From Erigeron canadensis (Eukaryota; Streptophyta; Magnoliopsida; Asterales; Asteraceae), in the NCBI RefSeq assembly GCF_010389155.1, contig NC_057762.1, forward strand, positions 35,152,055-35,216,054: a stretch of 64,000 nt of DNA, written 5' to 3'. Below, piece by piece: positions 1-11,577 of the stretch. A program made the position numbers and the translations under genes. The notes beneath the pieces are model-generated. The model saw nothing but the letters and a program-made list of their open reading frames with translations. It ran no database searches and was not told the origin of the DNA. Position 1 is the first letter of the stretch. Each line of letters starts with the position of its first letter.

Positions 1-74
1 GCTATGGGTTTGTGCATTCGAGTTTGGGTGATTCAAGTTCGGTTGTGCCATTGCCTTTTGACTATCCTGCTTAA
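1..74 (+). CDS. C-terminal end of a GT34 glycosyltransferase gene (partial, cut by window edge)
   Basis: Reading from base 3, the frame encodes 23 residues beginning YGFVHSSLG, ending VPLPFDYPA, and stopping at TAA 72-74. The tail matches the C-terminus of the intact GT34 protein at 11578-12957, which has YGFLHRDLL and then SPLPFDYP in the same relative places. This is therefore the 3' end of a paralogous gene on the opposite strand, convergent with the intact copy. Only the last 24 codons are in the window, so the catalytic domain cannot be judged and the upstream part may be intact or broken. A Golgi alpha-galactosyl or xylosyltransferase role is inferred from the paralogue only. Confidence 0.75.
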   Translation, partial: YGFVHSSLGDSSSVVPLPFDYPA

Positions 75-1740
75 AAAAGCATGTGTTTTGTTTAAAAGTT
101 CTATTGAATTATAGTTTTAACGGTATGATTGGTTTGTTTATAGTGCTTTAGAAAATGTTTAATAGTTTTTGGAGTGTGAGTTAAATGTAATTTATTTAAA
201 TTAGCTTGTGTTAATAATGTCCTTATGTTACTTGCTTGTCTAGTGATATGTTTTATTACAATTCTATAAGTTTACACAACGTACGGAAGAGATAAAGAAA
301 ACAAAGACTAGCACCATTTTAAACTTTAAACTAATCAAAGATGTGCAAAAGTTAACAATAATAGTTGCACTCGTGTAGTTTTAGTTTTGAAAATCATATT
401 GTGTTCTCTAAAAGGAAAAAAGCAAAAAAGAAAGAGCAATAGTAGTAGCAAAGCTTGTAAAAAGCAAAATATCTCTATACACTTTAAGCTTCCACTCATC
501 AATCTGCATCATGATGAACTACAAATCATTATTCAAGAACTGAAACGACGAAAAATGGGTAAAATGACATATTTAACTATTTAACCAATATAAACGGATT
601 TTTCAGTCATTATATCTAACAAAAACTTTTCGTTAAGTTATTTTAAACTATAAATCTCACATCTATAAAAAGACATAGTCATTTTAAGGTATAATCTCAA
701 TAAATAAACTTTTTCGTGTATTGGTGATGATTAAGTTGTGAATACTACAGAATTGGTCTTTTATGGTTTACATAATTATAGACAGATGCAAATATGTGTA
801 AAGGTTAAAAGCAGAAAAGTTGATAGTCATGAAAGACTATTGATGTGACAGATTTTAGAATAAATGATCATCTATGTAATTTTTGATCCTAAAGATTCAA
901 ATGTAAAATTTTAAGTAAAAAGGATCATTTGCATAATTTACTCAATATTTTATCACTCCTTTTATACTAAAGAAGAGATCTCAAGTGACATCACTTGTGT
1001 GTGTTGTCAAGCAAAGAAGCCCTCCACATTGGAAGTATGATGTCAAGTGGTGTGTATTTTATGGTGTATTTGGTGTGTGTGGGAATGTATTTGGGCGGGG
1101 AATAAGGCAGGATTTGAATGGGCAGGCCTTTTGATTTTAGAAAGTGAGGAGAAAGATAAATAGAGGGAGAATGGAGAGAGAAGACCAAATCTTCAGATCT
1201 AAAGTGTATTTTTCTCAAAACTTCCTTTCATATCTTTTTTTCTTCTTTGAATCTCCAATCCAACTTTTGAAGATGATTGTATATATATATGTATATATAT
1301 ATACACATCTGTATATCCATATGTATACATACATCTATAAATCAAGCTTGTTTATTTTTATCTTGGATGAAAGAAGACGAAAGAAAAAATCAAGGATATA
1401 GACATGTGAAATTGCGAAACGGCTTCTAATGACCATAGAAGGCTGATGATGATGATAACCTAATTAGACTTCGAATGTTGGATTGGAATTCATGTGTAAG
1501 TTTTGATATTTGTTGTTTTATGAATATTTATTTATTTCATAATATATATTGTAGAATTGATGCATCTAAGGTGTTTGATAATATGTATGAAAGATTTTTT
1601 TTATTTATCAATTTGATAGTATAGTTTGTGGTGTTAAAATGATCATAAGCTTTTATTAACCTTAGTTGTCAAACCACTTATCTAAAAATGTCATTTATAT
1701 ACAAAAATCATTTGATATTTTAAAGTTGGGCATTGCCAAT
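75..1740. other. Non-coding stretch, 3' flank of GT34 copy
   Basis: AT-rich DNA with no convincing coding frame. The small frames present are low-complexity and lack family resemblance. A TA-rich microsatellite lies near 1276-1345. The segment around 1707-1728 (ATCATTTGATATTTTAAAGT...) recurs at 3238-3259 beyond the hAT element, and TGTCAAACCACTTATCTAAA near 1668 has a close relative near 4070. Confidence 0.6.
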
Positions 1741-2032
1741 TAAGGCTGGCAATTTTGACACGAAACCTGTTAACACGACACGACACGACCTGTTCTTATC
1801 AGGTTTCGTGTCTTAACAGGTCCAGACCTGTTAAAACCTGTTAATTTTCGTGTCTTAACGGGTCCGGACCTGTTAGACCTGTTAAAGACCTGTTAAGAAT
1901 TTTAAATTAAAAGATAATATATATAATGTTAAAAGGTAAAGGTTTAGTTTATTATAACCCATGAAACATCAAGGTTTGTTTTGAAAAATATTGTCAGCTG
2001 CACGTGACTATACAAACAATTGTCTAACACAC

Positions 2033-2468
2033 CATTCTTGAGTTTTTTTTATAAAGGACAAGAAAAGAAAAGATTAGAAAATTCCCTCATTTTGCATTCT
2101 TGAGTTTTTTTTCTAAGAGAAAAGAAAGGGGAAGAAAAGAAAACAAAGGTGTTTTGGATGTAAAAACTTTCCTCCCATTTTTGGGAGGATTTGGATGGAA
2201 AACTTTTAACTTAAGTGTATATTACCAATTTACCCTTATTACCTAAAGACAACCTTAAGAATGAAAGGACATAATTGTAAAGTTATAACTTTTTTCCCTT
2301 TCTTTCCTTTTTTTCTAACTCAAGAATGCTATTAACTTTATATTTTCTTTTCTTTTCATTAGTTTTTCAAGTAACTCGATAATGCCTTTTTTGATATATA
2401 ATTTTTTTCTTTTCTTTTTCTATCCAATCTTCCCCTTTCTTATCCTTTGAAAAAAACTCGAGAATACA
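2033..2468. mobile_element. MITE with CATTCTTGAG inverted termini, copy 1
   Basis: The left end CATTCTTGAGTTTTTTT is mirrored by AAAAAAACTCGAGAATA at the right. The terminal motif recurs internally (near 2093, 2317 and 2372), giving a multi-copy subterminal structure. The element is colinear with the copy at 63257-63697, including the internal GGGAGGATTTGGATGG-like block. No coding capacity. It is nested inside the hAT element 1741-3194, so it inserted later or was captured. Confidence 0.65.
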
Positions 2469-2524
2469 GACTAAGTAAAATAGTAAATGATATATATTCA
2501 TTTCACATCTGCTCCTTCACGTCA

Positions 2525-2547
2525 CTCTCTCTCTCTCTCTCTCTCTA
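2525..2547. repeat. (CT)n microsatellite
   Basis: An uninterrupted CT dinucleotide run of about 11-12 units in the hAT element interior. Confidence 0.85.
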
Positions 2548-2649
2548 GTAAAAAAACCCACAAAATTTACAACAAAAATCTATCTTTTATCTTGATTATC
2601 CGATCTCTGTCTATATCTATCTATGTCTACTAATATATATCTATCTACG

Positions 2650-2757
2650 ACAATGTTTCTATGTCCGGCCAATGGTAGTTACGATAGCGACGGCGGTGGG
2701 CTGCGACAGCGAACAATGTTTCTATGTCCGGCCAATGGTAGTTACGATAGCGACGGC
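2650..2757. repeat. 45-bp direct duplication inside the hAT element
   Basis: A block starting ACAATGTTTCTATGTCCGGC and ending TAGCGACGGC occurs twice, identically over about 45 bp, separated by an 18-bp spacer. A 114-aa open frame crosses it, but it contains only this repeat and low-complexity sequence, so I do not call a gene. Confidence 0.8.
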
Positions 2758-3202
2758 GAACACCAGATGAACTACGACTTTTCAGATTTACGACTTTTCA
2801 GATCGGATTATTCAGTACGGAGGCATCAACGTCTTCAACACCATCGCTCTTTTTTTTTAATCTTTATTTTCTATAGATCTAAGGTTTTTGAATATGTGAG
2901 TTTGTGTAGGAATCTCGTTTTTGTATATATGTGTTTTTATACATTTTTAGATTTAGAGATGATATAGATCTGGATACGAATCTGAGTTTACATCTAAAAA
3001 AACAACTTAAACATGTAAACAGGTTTCTTAACAGGTTTTTATCGTGTTACCTGTTAATTTTCGTGTCGTGTTCGTGTTTGGAAAAAAATGACACGATTAC
3101 TTATCGTGTCGTGTTCGTGTTCAATCCTAACAGGTCTCGTGTCTTATCGTGTCGTGTCTTAACAGGTCATGTCGGACCTATTATGCCAGCCCTATTGCCA
3201 AT

Positions 3203-6200
3203 GGTGAAAGCAAGTAAAAGAAGCAGAAAAGAAAAAAATCATTTGATATTTTAAAGTTGCACTACTTTGCTTAACCATTATTTTTTGTTTCTTTTGACTG
3301 CAGGTGAATGAAAGAGATATGTCAAAACTTTCTTTGACAAAGGAATGGAAAGATTGATAATAAAGTGTTCCCATGAATATAAAAGAGTAAGTCTTGATGG
3401 ACTTAAAAGTATGACTAGATTACTTGAATGAAAATTAAGTGGTTCCTCATGGTTTTGCATAGACGTGAAGGTGAAGGGTATGTGGGTTTGTTTAGGTGTT
3501 CATTGATAGTTGTATATGGTTTTTAAATTTTATGCTATACATATTTATTTTAATTTTAGATTCAGCCTAATAAGTATTTAGCTAATTAGTTGAATGTATT
3601 CTCTGTTATGGAGCATGTATGATACTATTCATCTTGAATGTAATAAACTGCTTGCTATTGAAGCTCTTGGATGTAATATCTCAACTGTTAGTTCATCTTT
3701 AGCTTCTAATTTAAAAGCTTTTCATGTTTGAGTGCAGAGGGAAGCTTGGAATCTTGATTGTTGATTTGCCCATTTGTGATTGATTTTTGTTCAAGATGAC
3801 GAACTTGAGGTATTTGAGATAATAAGACGGTATTGAAAGAATCTGATGCACTCCCAAAAATGAGGTACTTTCGGGTTTTTTTTTTTTTTGGTTTTATGAG
3901 GTACTATGGAAATTCAATTTCGTGATAACTATTAACAGTGTTTTTGTAGAGGGGCTTAAGTGCTTAACCCTTTTAGTGGTGGCGCTAGATTTAATCCTTT
4001 CGGTTAAAAGAATGGGTTGGGTAACTCTTCATAAAATCATTTTTAGTAAATTGGGTAAGAAACACCAGTTGTCAAACTACTTCTCTAAAAATGTCATTTA
4101 TATTGACATATGGTGTATGGTAATTTGGGTAGTTTCTTCAATTCTACAGTTAAGCATTGGATCACAAAATGATAGTGTCATAGAACAAGCAGCATGGAAT
4201 TTGATTTTAATGGAGCTTTTCATCAAAAAAAAGGTTGATTGGCTATGATGACGTGTTTACATTAATGAAAAGGTTGAGGTTTTGTGTTCCATGGCATGGC
4301 ATTTGACGTGTGTATGACCTTGCAGTCATATATTCTTTTATGCAGCCATGCTGAATCATTACTGTTACTTCAACATGTTTGAGCCTTTCGACTATTTTAA
4401 GCGAAATCGTGATATTTGATACGGAAATTCATTGTTTGATAGCCTTCTTGCCACAACTGGTGTATTTAAATTGGCTATAATTATGTGCTTCATATGATCT
4501 TTTTAATAGCTTAATATGATGGTTGTCCCTTTTTGATTGGCTATGATGATGTGTTTACATTAAAAAAAAAAAAAAGTTTGAGGTTATGTGTTCCTTGGCA
4601 TGGCACTTGAGGTGTGTATGTGACCTTGTGGTTGCATGCCAATCTTTTTTTATGCAGCCATGTTGAACCATTACTTTTACTTCAACATGTCTGAGCCTAT
4701 TTGATATTCATACCAAAAATGTTATATTGATACAAAAGTTCGGCATGCTTTCTTGATATATTGCATCAACAAAAAGTTGGTTCTTCTCTGGTGTGTATGT
4801 GACCTTGTGGTTGCGTGCCAATCTGGTCACATTGAACTGCATTGCTTTACCACAAGTTGAATGGACCGATAAAGGTACTACTTTGGTTTAATCATGATCA
4901 TTATTTTTGGTTCAGCATGTATGGATCATGTATTTCATATTTGGATGGCTTTTTTTGTGCTTCGGTGGTACAAAATGGGTCGTTAACTGGTAGGTCAGCT
5001 AGGGCTTTACATTTGTGTGAACTAGGGCCTTAACTGGTGGGTCAACTGGGCTTTCACTGGCTTATGAACTGGTGCTTTGACTTGGGCTTCAACTGGTGAC
5101 TGGTTCATATTAGTACATGTTAGATTCGGTGGGTTGATCGGTTAACATTAATTAGGTTTTCTATTTTGGTTGTATTTTAAATTACATAGCCCTGTTCAGA
5201 ATGCAGCACCAAGGCCTTTTCATTTATACGAGTTCATTGTTTCATGTATCAATAGCATGTAAACTCAACATAATAATTGCGTGTTACTAGCTCATTGTCC
5301 TTTGCTTTGTTTTCGCAAAACTTTGAAGTGGTAAGACGTAAAGCCTCGAATTGTTCTGCACAACAAATTTGTAAAAGTTGTCTCCTGCTACGACAAAGAA
5401 AGGGGGATACCTGTACATTATCTCTTTATATTGGTTTTCTTATACCATGTATATATTACAGTGAAACTATAACAACCTTTCAATTACAATGAAACTTATT
5501 GTTTATTCATGCATTATAGTTGATATAACATTCCTAGGATGCTGCCTTTGTACAGGCAGCTCTTTGGCTACCGAAGAGGAGAAGGACACTGCCACCCATC
5601 CCCGGGTAAAAAGGCCTATCGCTTTTAATTTTGGAGAAAAACTTATGGAAGATGCATCTTGTAGCAGACCAGTCAAGAAGAAGCTACAAGCATACTCTTT
5701 CACAACACCCATTTAGGTTTGATTACTCTTATAATCATAATTTAGCACGTTTAATCGAGTATTGTATAAGAAAAGATGGAAGAAAACTCATTTTACATAT
5801 AGTGATGAAAATACATGTTAATAGTGATGAAAATACATGTTAATTGCGAATTTACTGAATCTGCAGTTTGCACTTGCACCTAGCAGCTAGCTTGCAGGTA
5901 TGAGCAAAAATAAAGATTAGGATACAAAATGAAGGGTTCGGTTATGTGTCTCCTATAGTGCTGGTAAATCATGAAACTTTAACTAATTATGATCATTATA
6001 TAATTGTGTATGTGGTGTTCATTCTCAAGAAACCATAATTGTTTGACATGACAACTATAGAGATATACTTAACTTGATGGGTCAAAACGGGCGGGTTGGG
6101 TAAGAGGTGAAAACGCGTAGGTTTTTTGGAACTGGTTGACTTTATTGGTTAATTACTATTTACTGATAAAAAAATAAAAATAAATATAGATAAACACTTG

Positions 6201-8150
6201 CAATGTGACCAGTCAAATGACATTTTATTGTAGTCTTTTCGTTTTTTTAGAAGATTTAAGTTCTCTACATTGTGCTTTCACTATATACATCTAAAACATG
6301 TTGTGGGATGATGATGATGAATCCTTGTGGAATGCAGTTTTATCAAATTCACCGTAGTCTTAATTTTAAATCTCGGGACACGGATAGACTATATGGAATA
6401 GAAACTTTATATTTGTGTAGGGGTCCAAAACGCATATGAGTGGTACTACCAGGCTAAGATGGACTTATTTTCAAGTTGGAGACTGCAAATCTGCTCAACC
6501 GTAAGAAATTGGTATAATACTTTTGATTATACTAATTTATACTAATATCTAACTAGAGAAACTGATTGTGTTTGTATCGGATATGGTAATCAGACTTTTA
6601 TTGATTGTCCGTCTAACATGTATTGGTCTTTAATCTTCATGACCAGGAGAGCATGAGCCAACACGGGTGATTTAGGACCTTGGAGTCTTGATGCTTTTTC
6701 TGAAAAACAGCTTGTCAGCTTCTTGGTAAATTTATGGGCAACAAAATATGACTGCCGAAGTTAGTATTCAGGTTTTTACATATTTGACTTATTTGAGTCA
6801 ATGTAGAAGTATTGATAGTGGTGTTTGGTTTGTAATATTTTTGGAAAAAAAATGGGTAAAGACTGATTTGCAATGTGAATTGATGTTTGGTTTGTAATAC
6901 TTTTGGAAAAAGAATAATTAAGAATTAATTAGTTTTTGTATCTTTAATAAAGATTTCAAGAAGTTTTAATGGCAAATGAGGTCTTAACTTTTATCTTATA
7001 TACATTACTGGTCTTGCTAATGAAAAAAGTGAATCAAATCTGTTTTTTAGATGGTCCAGTCAAAGCTCCAGTCAATATTGGATAAATTTAGCATGAAATC
7101 TACTGGTATTGATGGTTTCTTAATGTTTGCAAGTTATTATTGTGAGGCAGCCTTTGTTCCTTGCTGCCTGATTTCGCAGCAAGCAACGACCAGGGTTCTT
7201 GCCAATGGTTGCCTTGCTAATGGGTGACTTTCTAGCAGCACAACTTGCCAGGCTTGTGGTTTTCTATTTGTTTAAATTACACTGTTTTGTTTTTATATGT
7301 TGGATTGCAGGATATACACGAGTATTCTGTTCGTAGTCCACTTGCAAACAAGCTTGGTGTTTGTACGATTATAAATGTTTCAATCTGAAAGGTATTTGAT
7401 ACAATAGTAGAGGTGGAGAAAATGGATGTGTCGTGTAATGGGCGAATATAGGTTCATGTTATAACAGGTAGTATCTAAGCTGGGGTAGGTTGGGTTGAAT
7501 ATGTTGAAACACTTGTACCAACTTATTTTGTATGTGCTGATTAAATATCACTTTGCATATATATACACTATATTTGCGGCTTCACAATAACTTGACCATA
7601 TATTATGTGTATATATGATATATCTAATAGTTTGTTTTTTAGTTTTTGATTTAAGATTTTGCAATGAAAAAGTTCATGTTGGTGGTCATGGAATTCTTGG
7701 TCCAAGTCACAATGCCCAGATTGAAGTCATATAAGGTCAAACATGGACGACTTCATAAAACTATCACTAAGGATGCAATAAGAAGATGGGAATGGTGGAA
7801 TACTTGATAATGGGAAGTATCTTAGATATACCCCAATGCAAGTTGAAGCTTTGGAAAGACTATATCGTGAGTGTCCAAAAACAAGTTAAATTAGGCGATA
7901 ATTAGGTTAATAGTTTGATTACTATTAATTTTTTCATATATAGTTCATGGTGCATTTAGATTATGCTAAGCAATGGTGATATTTCAAACACATAATGTCT
8001 TATATAAATCTCGGCCTTAATATCTTTTGTTACTATCTGTAATATCTAATGTACAACTCCTACTTTGTCCGGTTTATATCTAATGCTATTTTATTACTTT
8101 CACATTATATATAGCTAATATATTTAGTGTAAAATTTAGTTGTTTTAAAA
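3203..8150. other. Non-coding region with local duplications
   Basis: No gene can be supported across this stretch. Contents are poly-T runs, the duplicated block at 4229-4850 (listed separately), and scattered short frames. A possible cryptic exon at about 5551-5715 follows a good acceptor-like TTTGTACAG and reads GSSLATEEEKDTATHP and on to a stop, but no partner exon was found. A direct repeat TAGTGATGAAAATACATGTT occurs at about 5800 and 5822. Confidence 0.5.
4229..4850. repeat. Diverged tandem duplication, about 310-bp unit, with a third partial copy
   Basis: The block beginning GATTGGCTATGATGACGTGT (4229) is repeated from about 4538 with the same order of motifs: TTTACATTAA, GTTCC(A/T)TGGCATGGCA, GTGTGTATG, ATGCAGCCATG, CTTCAACATG. 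A third partial copy (GTGTGTATGTGACCTTGTGG) starts near 4791. The unit carries no coding frame. Confidence 0.75.
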
Positions 8151-8184
8151 TCATTCCGCGGTTTTTCCCGGAATAAAAATCTAG
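8140..8184 (+). mobile_element. Helitron-like 3' terminus (body upstream, 5' end not found)
   Basis: A palindromic ATTCCGCGG...CCCGGAAT hairpin (8153-8173) is followed by seven bases and CTAG, with T at 8185. Short GC hairpin, short spacer and CTRR before T is the canonical Helitron 3' end. The 5' boundary was not recognised. Confidence 0.5.
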
Positions 8185-8185
8185 T

Positions 8186-9432
8186 ATGTATATATAGATA
8201 ATAAATGAATGGATCATAAGCCTTTGATACGAGTCGAACTTGATCAGCTCAATATAACACTAAAGCAAGTTGATCTTGATCTCAAACTCACTCTTTCAAA
8301 TTAATGTGCTTTAGGGACAAGGTATAGAGTCAAACGTTGACTTTTTGTTAGTTTTTGACTTTTTTTCAACCAATGAGAACATGTCATGTTTTTTTTTTCT
8401 AATTTGTAACCAAAATTTGCCAATTTGAAGCCAAGTCTTATGGTGTAATGTCATTTTTTTTTCAATCCTTGCTACGACAAAGACAAATCAAGAAAAAAAA
8501 AACTCTTGCAAAGTAATTGTTGTTACCAAATGTTTGACACAATCGGCCAAATATAGCCGATCCAACTTGCCGATTCACTTTGCTAATGTTTGTCAATACA
8601 CATGATACAAGGAAGCCATCGAGCCAATGAAAGTCAAAGAAACTTGTCGACTGTACCCTTGTCTTTTACTAAAAGAAATGGAAAGGTGTCTTGCTTAGGC
8701 TATCTTGAAAAGTCAAGTCTATAGCTATGATATACATAGACTGACTATTCTATATAACCGCTTTCTAAACTTTCTAACCTGAACCATCCTAAAAGGTTAA
8801 ATAGATTGAAGTTTGTACCCGAGTGTCTTGTAAACTTTTCAAAACACTTTATCAAGTTAAACATCTTTGATGCTCACAAATCGCAATACAAGATCCTATT
8901 ATCTACATTTAATAATGTCTTAGGCTTGTGGTTTAATTTTACAATTATGGTAATGGTTATGGGACACTACAATAAACGCTCACTAAACACGTAACAAAGC
9001 ACCCATGTGGTGGAGTTGATAATAAAAGGTTGAAATCATTGGGACGTTGGGTCCTCAGATTGGTGAATCATCTGACAATTTTGCATTCATCATTTCCCAT
9101 TACAATTTTTAAAATGAAAGAACATAACAGAATAATAAAAGGGTTATCTACCATTGGTTCCTGTTGTTCGTACAAATTTAATTAATTGTCCCTATTTTGA
9201 TAAAATTATGTCAATAATTCCTGTGGTTGTAACCTGGCTTCATGAGGACCTCGAAATTGAATGATAAAATTTGTAATTAATTATGTTAAGTACCCGTTTC
9301 CGGTTCCTAAAGAATGGTTTTGGTTTAACTTCAGAACTTAGTTTCCGACTTCATTTTCCAAACATTGTTAAAGAATAAAGATAATGATAATTATAGAGAT
9401 AGATTACACGGATGGTCCTTGTGGTTTAGGTG
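8186..9432. other. Non-coding AT-rich stretch
   Basis: I see no gene or repeat with defined ends. The one 62-codon frame (8806-8994) has no recognisable domain. Confidence 0.5.
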
Positions 9433-9440
9433 GGGAAAAC

Positions 9441-9896
9441 CAATGTTTTAAATACCGGTATATACCGGCCAATATTACCGGTATTATCGGTATTTGAGAG
9501 TATTTTGATATTTTAATCCCGGTATTTTTTCGTTATTTTCACTATTTTATACCGGCCGGTATTTTCCGTATTCCCGGTATTTTCCGGTATTCTCGTTCCG
9601 GTATTTCTGGTATTTTCAATTTTTTTTTTGAAATATTTTTTTTATGATACTTTAATGTTAGTTTTTGTTATTTGTGTAATTTAAACCTTATATTATGTTA
9701 TGAAATACATATTTGTTATTATTTTTGAGTGAATTATAATTGTTTTTTGACTATTTCGTTAAATTGTAACAAATTTTGTAGAATAATAATAAACTAAACT
9801 AAAATAGTCGTACCGGCCGGTATTTTCGGTAATTCCGATAATACCGGAAATTTTTTTCACACCGGTATGATTAAAATACCGGTTTTTAAAACATTG
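9441..9896. mobile_element. hAT-type MITE packed with CCGGTATT motifs, TSD GGGAAAAC
   Basis: The termini are CAATGTTTTAAATACCGGTA and its near-inverse (TACCGGTTTTTAAAACATTG). The 8-bp flank GGGAAAAC is perfectly duplicated at 9433-9440 and 9897-9904. Within 456 bp the core ACCGGTAT/CCGGTATT recurs more than a dozen times, clustered in the two subterminal zones on both strands, with an AT-rich centre. No coding capacity. Confidence 0.88.
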
Positions 9897-10094
9897 GGGA
9901 AAACGATTTTCCTATGAGGTGGATGGCACGTGACGCTTAACGGACCAAAATGATGAACGACCATCTAATTTTAGACTTCACATGAATTAATTTGCAACCA
10001 TATGTATTATCGATGTAAATCATGGGCTAACAAAAATTGTAATTAAATGTTTGAAGTTATGTATGCTTTTTATAAAAAGATAAAAATTCTTTTA

Positions 10095-10310
10095 TATATA
10101 TATATATAAGTTTTAGGTAAAATAAAACAAGTATTAAAGTAAAACAAATAAAACAATAGGTTTTTCTTCACTGAAAATCACCGTGCATCATGAAAATCAT
10201 CGTGTATGAATTACTGTGTGAATCTTTGTGCATCAAATTAACCATGATCTAAGGATCAAGATCTTGTTCTATTTGTTTTACTTTAATACTTGTTTTATAA
10301 TACCCAACCC
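10095..10310. mobile_element. Small inverted-repeat element (MITE-like)
   Basis: The arm AAAACAAGTATTAAAGTAAA (about 10115-10140) is mirrored by TTTACTTTAATACTTGTTTT (about 10272-10292), with a loop of about 130 bp. TA-rich runs flank both sides. Exact ends and TSD cannot be fixed because of the TA runs. Confidence 0.6.
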
Positions 10311-10320
10311 CTATATATAT

Positions 10321-10640
10321 ATATAGGGGAAAGATAATTTGAGACCAACTAAAAAAAGTCCAAAAAAGAACCATTGATTTTCGTAACTTACACCACTATC
10401 ATCATCTACTACGATATACAAGACTTTTTTGTAAAAACACTAAAACTTTTCAGCGATGGGCCCACAGAAAAATCATGTGTAAGTTAACTTACACATTATT
10501 TTCTGGTGGGCCCATCGCCGAAAAGCCTTAGTGTTTTTACAAAAAAATCTTGTATATCGTAGTAGATGATGATGGTGTACAAAAATCAATGCCCTAGTTG
10601 GTCCTAATATAAGAGGTGGTCTTAAAATATCTCACTCATA
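10321..10640. mobile_element. Foldback MITE with arms of about 150 bp
   Basis: Long near-perfect inverted repeat centred on GTAAGTTAACTTAC (about 10480-10493). The left arm (GATGGGCCCACAGAAAA..., CTACTACGATATACAAGA...) is matched by the right arm (TTTTCTGGTGGGCCCATCG..., TCTTGTATATCGTAGTAGAT). The outer ends pair as AGACCAACTA with TAGTTGGTCC. Transcription would give one long hairpin. Confidence 0.8.
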
Positions 10641-10723
10641 TGGAATTCCCTTCTGATAGATCTCGCCCAGTCTCCCTATTTGAGTATTTGCTGACGGAAT
10701 GCCTCACATCAAGGTGACAGGAT

Positions 10724-11020
10724 TCGTATATATATATATATATATATTACTATATAAAAATTATAAGCCCATGTTAAAAGTTTACAAGAATGGGACATGC
10801 AAATTGACCAAAATATCCTTAATGAATTAAATCAACATCAACCCTTAATATTGAATTACACTATTAGTCTATTATATTATAAAATATCTCTACTAACCCC
10901 CTTTAAATCAAATACCTTTACCTACACCAATTAATGTCGCCACCACCATCACCATCCGTCGCCGCCATCACACCACCGTTATCACCGGCTCGCCGCCGCA
11001 TTGCGCGGGTACCATGCTCG
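10724..11020 (+). mobile_element. Non-autonomous Helitron-like element, CTCG-T end
   Basis: The 3' end GCCGCATTGCGCGGGTACCA followed by TGCTCG and T matches the ends at 57259 (plus) and 41180 (minus). The interior near the 3' end is GC- and CCACCA-rich. The 5' side is a TA run (10725-10748) followed by TTACTATATAAAAATTATAA, resembling the 5' ends of related copies, so the exact start is uncertain. Confidence 0.55.
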
Positions 11021-11577
11021 TATATATATATACTATATTAATAAACTACCCCCTTTCAACTCTCTACATTTAAAATACCCAAAATACCCTTAAATTTCAA
11101 CACATTCCTAACTCTCACACTAAATTTACCCAATATATCCCTAAAATATTTTACACTCATATTTATCTAAACTGTATATCTTTTTTATTAATTAATTTAA
11201 AATTTTTCACCTAATATTTTTATAATATTCTTAATAAAGTTATTTACAAAAGAGACCTACATCCTTAACCATAAAATAACTACACTATCATTTACGTCAA
11301 TTACTTTTAGATTAATAATCACATCGTTACCACCACCGCCACAATGGTACGCTATTACAAAGTGCAACTACCAATATGCATACCGTTTCGTACCGGTATA
11401 GAAGATGTCAAAGACAGTTTGTCAAGGTTTCTAATTTTTGGACGCTACGAAGATGTCTAATATTCAAGGTACCAAGTATTTAGCTAACAAGCATCAAACA
11501 TTAATAATTGTTGTGTCCACAGCACGTAAACAATACTCAGAAGTTCAATAGTTGTACTTACATATATCGGATATTAA
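11021..11577. other. Non-coding, 3' flank of the GT34 gene
   Basis: AT-rich spacer. A TACTATATTAATAAACTACC motif just after 11020 resembles the starts of the Helitron-like family and may be a second, degenerate copy. It should contain the 3' UTR and polyadenylation region of the minus-strand GT34 gene, but no site can be assigned with confidence. Confidence 0.4.

Larger units (their letters stand above)
1741..3194. mobile_element. Non-autonomous hAT-type DNA transposon, 8-bp TSD TTGCCAAT
   Basis: The ends form terminal inverted repeats (TAAGGCTGGCA at the left, TGCCAGCCCTA at the right), flanked by a perfect 8-bp direct repeat TTGCCAAT at 1733-1740 and 3195-3202. An 8-bp duplication is the hAT superfamily signature. 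Subterminal zones (about 1755-1900 and 3020-3175) are packed with short motifs built on CGTGTC, CACGAC and AACAGGT, as expected for hAT transposase binding sites. There is no transposase frame, so it is non-autonomous. A smaller TIR element (2033-2468) is nested inside, and a 45-bp unit is duplicated at about 2650-2756. Confidence 0.85.

Noticed and set aside
2623..3254. Two overlapping frames of 114 and 107 codons
   Set aside because: They lie inside the hAT element, consist of a duplicated 45-bp unit and the CGTGTC-rich subterminal zone, and show no protein family.
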